Made by a program: the position numbers and the translations under genes. From JAVBKA01 sp031546715 (lineage in GTDB: Bacteria > Bacillota > Clostridia > Oscillospirales > UBA929), in contig JAVBKA010000201.1 in the NCBI GenBank assembly GCA_031546715.1, positions 1 to 8,903 on the forward strand: a stretch of DNA of 8,903 nucleotides. Direction: 5' to 3'. Positions 5,686-8,903 of this stretch are shown here, one piece after another. Position 1 is the first letter of the stretch. Each line of letters begins with the position of its first letter. The notes beneath the pieces were generated by a model, which was not told the DNA's origin, searched no databases, and saw only the letters and a list, made by a program, of their open reading frames with translations.

Positions 5686-7158
5686 TTATATATTAGTATT
5701 ATACTTCAATATGGGCTGCCGAACTGCTCGAACATCGTCGGGTCTTGCGATAGGAGAATTTATTGGTGCATTGCGAAGTTCTTGGGGGTTATGTTTGACG
5801 GCTGTCACAATATCCTTCATGGCGGCGATAAATTCATCCAAGGTTTGGACGGTTTCTGTTTCCGTCGGCTCAATCATCATGCCCTCGCGGACTATCAAGG
5901 GGAAGTATATGGTGGGCGGATGGAAGCCACGGTCAATCAACGCCTTTGCGACATCAAGAGCGGATACACCGTCATTATCTTTCATTTTAGCCACAGACAG
6001 CACAAATTCGTGGAGACAATCGCCTTCAACGGGGATTTCATAAACGTCTTTAAGTGCATTCTTAATATATCTTGCATTCAGCACAGCCGTTTCTGAAACG
6101 GTTTTTAAGCCGTCAGCACCGTTAGAAAGTATATAGCAGTACGCCTTGAGGACAACACCGAAGTTACCGTAGAAACTGCGGATGCGACCGATGGTATCGG
6201 GATAATTCGAGGAGGTTACAAGCCCTTGTGGTGAGCTTGAGATTCGCGGAACAGGTAAAAATGGCTCTAAAGCCTTCACAACGCCTACAGGGCCAGCTCC
6301 CGGACCGCCGCCACCGTGAGGTGTGGCAAAGGTTTTGTGGAGGTTTACGTGGACAACGTCAAAGCCCATTGCGCCGGGGCTTGTATGCCCCATTATGGCG
6401 TTAAGATTCGCTCCATCATAGTATAACAGACCGCCCTTGCCATGCACAATATCAGCAATTACCAAAATGTCACGTTCAAAAAGCCCCAATGTGTTGGGAT
6501 TTGTGAGCATTAGTCCTGCAAGTTCTGCCCCTGTTTCCTCGGCGGCGACCTTCAGGGCGGGAATGTCCACCAGTCCGTCACTTCCCGAGGGGACTGTGCG
6601 GACGGTAAAGCCCGCAAGAGCTGCGGAGGCTGGGTTTGTTCCATGGGCAGAGTCGGGGATAAGCACTACCTTACGAGCAGAATCTCCCCGCTTTTGGTGG
6701 TATGCCGCAATCAGCATTAAGCCTGTCAGCTCACCGTGAGCTCCTGCGGCGGGCTGCAACGTAAAGGCATCCATTCCGCAGATGGCGCACAGGTATTTTT
6801 CCATGTCGTGCAGCACTGTAAGGCTGCCTTGAGCGTCCTTGTCGGGCAGACATGGGTGAGCGTCGGCAAAACCGGGCAGAGCGGTAACGGCTTCGTTAAT
6901 TTTCGGGTTGTATTTCATTGTGCATGAGCCTAGGGGATAAAACCCTGTGTCAACGCCAAAGTTAAGGTCTGCAAGAGCGGTAAAATGTCTTACAACCTCT
7001 ATTTCCGCTGCCGAGGGAAGCATGGGCGGTGCGGTACGAAGGTTTTCTTCGCCCACAATATCGTCTAATGGCTGTGCGGGGACATCAAGGGCGGGGAATA
7101 TATACCCTCTGCGACCTTCCGCTCCCATTTCAAAAATCAGGCGTGTTTGCTTTCTCAT
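5686..7158 (-). CDS. gcvPB: Glycine dehydrogenase (decarboxylating) subunit 2
   Basis: C-terminal, PLP-binding half of the split P-protein, 490 residues, the usual length. The PLP Schiff-base lysine is K275 in VHVNLHKTFATPHGGGGPG (269-287 region), D248 in YYDGAN is the expected cofactor-contacting aspartate, and GSCTMKYNP (77-85) and DSAHGTNPASA (169-179) are further conserved blocks. It pairs with GcvPA to decarboxylate glycine. Its ATG overlaps the gcvPA stop (ATGA, 7155-7158), ensuring coupled and roughly equimolar synthesis, and an AAGGCGG-like binding site lies upstream inside gcvPA. The last residues (LKYNTNI) extend a little beyond the conserved core. The stop is followed after 15 bases by the oxidoreductase start, whose ribosome binding site begins almost at the gcvPB stop, so one transcript probably covers both. 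Confidence 0.97.
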   Translation of the reverse strand: MRKQTRLIFEMGAEGRRGYIFPALDVPAQPLDDIVGEENLRTAPPMLPSAAEIEVVRHFTALADLNFGVDTGFYPLGSCTMKYNPKINEAVTALPGFADAHPCLPDKDAQGSLTVLHDMEKYLCAICGMDAFTLQPAAGAHGELTGLMLIAAYHQKRGDSARKVVLIPDSAHGTNPASAALAGFTVRTVPSGSDGLVDIPALKVAAEETGAELAGLMLTNPNTLGLFERDILVIADIVHGKGGLLYYDGANLNAIMGHTSPGAMGFDVVHVNLHKTFATPHGGGGPGAGPVGVVKALEPFLPVPRISSSPQGLVTSSNYPDTIGRIRSFYGNFGVVLKAYCYILSNGADGLKTVSETAVLNARYIKNALKDVYEIPVEGDCLHEFVLSVAKMKDNDGVSALDVAKALIDRGFHPPTIYFPLIVREGMMIEPTETETVQTLDEFIAAMKDIVTAVKHNPQELRNAPINSPIARPDDVRAVRQPILKYNTNI

Positions 7159-8411
7159 TGTTTCGCCGCCTTTTCAATAAATGCATCAATTTCTGCCTTA
7201 GTTCGCTTCTCGGTCACTGCTATCAGTGAAGTGTCCCCAGATAGGCAGACTGCCGAGGAAATAGCCTTGTTTACGGCTATTTCACGGAAAAATGGACCGC
7301 TGTACAGCGGTGTGATATCTTTTTCAATTAACTGCTGTCTTGCATATGCGGCTTTTTGAGCCGTCAGCTCCGCGGCTTCACGTAAGCCCGCCGCACCCAT
7401 TAGGGAGAGCCAAACCGTTGCAGTTAAGGCGCACAGGGCTTGGTTGCTGCAAATATTGCTGGTAGCTTTTTCTCGGCGAATATGCTGCTCACGAGCCTGC
7501 AAGGTCAGCACAAAAACTCTGCGCCCTTCTGAATCCACCGTTTCGCCCACAATTCTGCCGGGCATTCTGCGAACAAAGCTCTCCTTAGCACACAAAAATC
7601 CTGCGTAAGGACCGCCAAAGCTAAGCCGAAGCCCTAAGGGCTGGCATTCGCCAACAGCAATGTCGAAGCCGCATTCACCGGGGCTTTTAAGTAGTCCTAA
7701 AGAAATGGGGTCGCATACCGCAACGGCTGTTGCGCCTAGCTTTTTCGCCTCAGCGGCAATGGCAGTCATGTTCTCGATTATACCAAAGTAGTTAGGCGAC
7801 TGAACAAAAACCGCACCTGTTTCCTTTTCAGGCGCAATGGTTTGTCCTGTCAGCATATCCACAGGCAGAAGCTCGACCTCAATTTCGTTGAAGCGGGCGT
7901 AAGTTTTTAGCGTGGAGATAATATGAGGATGTACAGCCGCCGAAACTGTCACATGCTTGCGCCTCGTCTGAGCGACAGCCATCAGCATGGCTTCACAGGC
8001 AGAGGTTGCGCCGTCATATATAGAGGCGTTGGAAACGTCAAGCCCAGTAAGCTGGCACATCATAGTTTGGAACTCAAAAATTCCCGTCAGCGTGCCTTGG
8101 CTGATTTCAGGCTGATAGGGAGTGTACGCCGTCACAAATTGAGACATGGACAGCAAGGCGGGAACGGCGGCGGGAATAGTGTGGTCATATGCCCCCGCAC
8201 CTCTAAAGCACGGGTCGGTCACTGCGTTCATAGCTGCTAAAGTGTTGACATGAGCAAATAGTTCGCTTTCACTCATAGCCTTCGGCAGACCTTGAATTCC
8301 CTTAATACGCGCAGGTGCGGGTATCATGGAATACAGGTCGTCAAAGCTGTTATAGCCCAGTGCCTTTAGCTGCTCTGAGCGTTCCTTTTCAGTTGACGGT
8401 ATATAGTTCAT
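7155..8411 (-). CDS. gcvPA: Glycine dehydrogenase (decarboxylating) subunit 1
   Basis: N-terminal half of the split P-protein, 418 residues. With GcvPB it forms the PLP-dependent decarboxylase that removes CO2 from glycine and loads the aminomethyl group on GcvH. Visible family motifs are FRGAGAYDHTIP (69-80), TAYTPYQPEISQGTL (94-108), NASIYDGATS (128-137), FGGPYAGF (264-271) and REQHIRREKATSNIC (306-320). This subunit lacks the PLP lysine, as expected. The start is the ATG at 8411 (MNYIPSTEKER), which matches family N-termini; an in-frame TTG at 8432 would overlap gcvH by 20 bases and add seven unrelated residues. No Shine-Dalgarno precedes the ATG. The arrangement is TAA-T-ATG with the gcvH stop, so restart by terminating ribosomes is likely. 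Its stop overlaps gcvPB by four bases. It is slightly shorter than the usual 435-450 residues, with no visible break. Confidence 0.97.
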   Translation of the reverse strand: MNYIPSTEKERSEQLKALGYNSFDDLYSMIPAPARIKGIQGLPKAMSESELFAHVNTLAAMNAVTDPCFRGAGAYDHTIPAAVPALLSMSQFVTAYTPYQPEISQGTLTGIFEFQTMMCQLTGLDVSNASIYDGATSACEAMLMAVAQTRRKHVTVSAAVHPHIISTLKTYARFNEIEVELLPVDMLTGQTIAPEKETGAVFVQSPNYFGIIENMTAIAAEAKKLGATAVAVCDPISLGLLKSPGECGFDIAVGECQPLGLRLSFGGPYAGFLCAKESFVRRMPGRIVGETVDSEGRRVFVLTLQAREQHIRREKATSNICSNQALCALTATVWLSLMGAAGLREAAELTAQKAAYARQQLIEKDITPLYSGPFFREIAVNKAISSAVCLSGDTSLIAVTEKRTKAEIDAFIEKAAKQ

Positions 8412-8412
8412 A

Positions 8413-8793
8413 TTAGTGTAAGGTTGCGACAAAGGCTTCGTAAGCCGCAGCGTCCATGTAAGCGTCTAGCTCGGATTTGTTCGACATTTCTATGACAAAC
8501 AGATGATTGTCATAGGGTGCTTGATTTAACAGGGCGGGTTCATCAATAACTGCGTCATTGATGCTGACAAGCTTGCCCGATAGGGGAGACACAATGTCCG
8601 ACGCCGCCTTGACGGATTCAACAACGCCCAACGGGCCGCCTAGTTTAACGCTTGAGCCTACAGGCTCGCCGTCCGCAAATACTACGTCACCCAGAGCGTG
8701 CTGCGCATAATCGGAAATGCCAAGGGTCGCTTTGTCTCCCTCAACTAAAATCCAGTCATGTTCTTTAGTGTATAACAGTCCTGCTTTAACCAT
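8413..8793 (-). CDS. gcvH: Glycine cleavage system H protein (lipoyl carrier)
   Basis: 126-residue cytosolic carrier of the glycine cleavage complex. Its lipoyl-lysine arm takes the aminomethyl group from the P-protein (GcvPA/GcvPB), passes it to GcvT, and is reoxidised by lipoamide dehydrogenase. The N-terminus (YTKEHDW, residues 8-14) and the lipoylation motif GVVESVKAASD (residues 56-66, predicted lipoyl lysine K62) are typical of the family, as is the length. I chose the ATG at 8793 because a clear GGAGG (8803-8807) lies 9 bases upstream and the protein then starts where family members do. A longer in-frame TTG start at 8862 adds 23 residues with no H-protein similarity. The stop TAA is one base from the gcvPA start, so the two are probably translationally coupled. 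gcvT, which often precedes gcvH in Firmicutes, does not overlap the visible 110 bases upstream. Confidence 0.97.
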   Translation of the reverse strand: MVKAGLLYTKEHDWILVEGDKATLGISDYAQHALGDVVFADGEPVGSSVKLGGPLGVVESVKAASDIVSPLSGKLVSINDAVIDEPALLNQAPYDNHLFVIEMSNKSELDAYMDAAAYEAFVATLH

Positions 8794-8802
8794 GAAAAAT
8801 AA

Positions 8803-8807
8803 CCTCC
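8803..8807 (-). promoter_or_regulatory. Ribosome binding site deciding the gcvH start
   Basis: GGAGG, nine bases upstream of the ATG at 8793. It selects this start over the longer in-frame TTG at 8862. Confidence 0.85.
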
Positions 8808-8821
8808 AAAAGTTATAGTAT

Positions 8822-8850
8822 AATATATTTAGAATCGACCTGTTCGGTAA
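8822..8850 (-). promoter_or_regulatory. Weak promoter candidate for the gcvH operon
   Basis: On the minus strand TTACCG (8845-8850) and TATATT (8822-8827) are separated by 17 bases and lie just upstream of the gcvH ribosome binding site. The -10 matches the vegetative consensus at five of six positions, the -35 at only three. The stretch 8811-8830 is very AT-rich, so other -10 choices (TATACT, TATTAT) exist. It would give a leader of only about 40 bases before the gcvH start codon. Confidence 0.35.
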
Positions 8851-8859
8851 GCATTTACC
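8846..8859. repeat. Short inverted repeat GGTAA-GCAT-TTACC over the -35 candidate
   Basis: Five-base perfect arms around a four-base centre. It overlaps the proposed -35 of the gcvH operon, so it could be a small operator or the base of an RNA hairpin. Two more short inverted repeats lie upstream: GGGG/CCCC (8873-8876/8882-8885) and GCCA/TGGC (8886-8889/8898-8901), the second ending two bases before the window edge. Each is short enough to occur by chance. Confidence 0.3.
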
Positions 8860-8903
8860 CAAGTTAATGTTAGGGGAACCACCCCGCCAACTGCGGATGG
8901 CAC

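Noticed and set aside
5527..6096. Plus-strand open frame of 189 codons across the oxidoreductase and gcvPB
   Set aside because: It lies antisense to two genes with clear family motifs and shows no motif of its own.
8412..8432. GcvPA starting at the TTG at 8432
   Set aside because: It would overlap gcvH by 20 bases, and the residues added do not match family N-termini, whereas MNYIPSTEKER does.
8794..8862. N-terminal extension of GcvH from a TTG at 8862
   Set aside because: It adds 23 residues unlike any H protein, and the GGAGG at 8803-8807 points to the ATG at 8793.
8871..8903. Possible riboswitch fragment (words resembling GGGAA and CCCCGCCA-CTG of cobalamin elements, on the plus strand)
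   Set aside because: The orientation is away from gcvH, the rest of the conserved core is absent, and the window ends. A glycine-riboswitch core was also not found.

Overview
The window looks like a chromosomal segment from an anaerobic Gram-positive Firmicute, most likely a Clostridia-type gut or sediment bacterium. Three things point there: the glycine decarboxylase P-protein is split into two genes (gcvPA and gcvPB), there is an aldo/keto reductase carrying two [4Fe-4S] cluster motifs, and strong GGAGG-type ribosome binding sites precede several genes. This assignment is inference. No rRNA or other phylogenetic marker is present.

All eight genes that I accept lie on the minus strand, so transcription runs from high to low coordinates. 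From right to left: (1) 8794-8903 is the leader of the glycine-cleavage operon, with a weak promoter candidate and small hairpins. (2) 8793-5686 holds gcvH, gcvPA and gcvPB, translationally coupled by a TAATATG stop/restart and an ATGA overlap. (3) 5670-4627 is a Gfo/Idh/MocA-family oxidoreductase 15 bases behind gcvPB, apparently in the same transcript. (4) 4626-4462 is a short intergenic gap with a perfect 12-bp hairpin and a second, 23-bp stem-loop that ends three bases before the next start codon. (5) 4461-4084 encodes a small zinc-ribbon protein with a C-terminal membrane anchor. (6) 4034-637 is a tight three-gene group: a membrane-anchored phosphodiester-glycosidase domain protein with a long Pro/Ser/Glu linker, a family 2 glycosyltransferase fused to a GtrA-like membrane domain, and a ferredoxin-like aldo/keto reductase. 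(7) 1-636 contains no credible gene. It is packed with inverted repeats.

Functionally, the right half is one-carbon/glycine metabolism: the H-protein shuttles a lipoyl-bound aminomethyl group made by the GcvPA/GcvPB decarboxylase. gcvT and the lipoamide dehydrogenase are not in the window. The left half suggests cell-envelope glycan work: a GT2-GtrA protein would build or present polyprenyl-phosphate-linked sugar, and an extracytoplasmic phosphodiester glycosidase would act on sugar-phosphate linkages. The role of the aldo/keto reductase in that group is unclear.

The most unusual part is the noncoding block 1-636. It has roughly eleven hairpins, including a 129-base nested palindrome (504-632) directly behind the last gene, four back-to-back 7-8 bp hairpins in 80 bases (407-486), and a minus-strand terminator (273-319) whose 16-bp stem pairs completely only on the minus strand because of three G-U pairs. 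It may be a mosaic of dispersed intergenic repeats, a structured 3' UTR, or both. I did not find an obvious defence system, mobile gene, CRISPR array, tRNA or rRNA.
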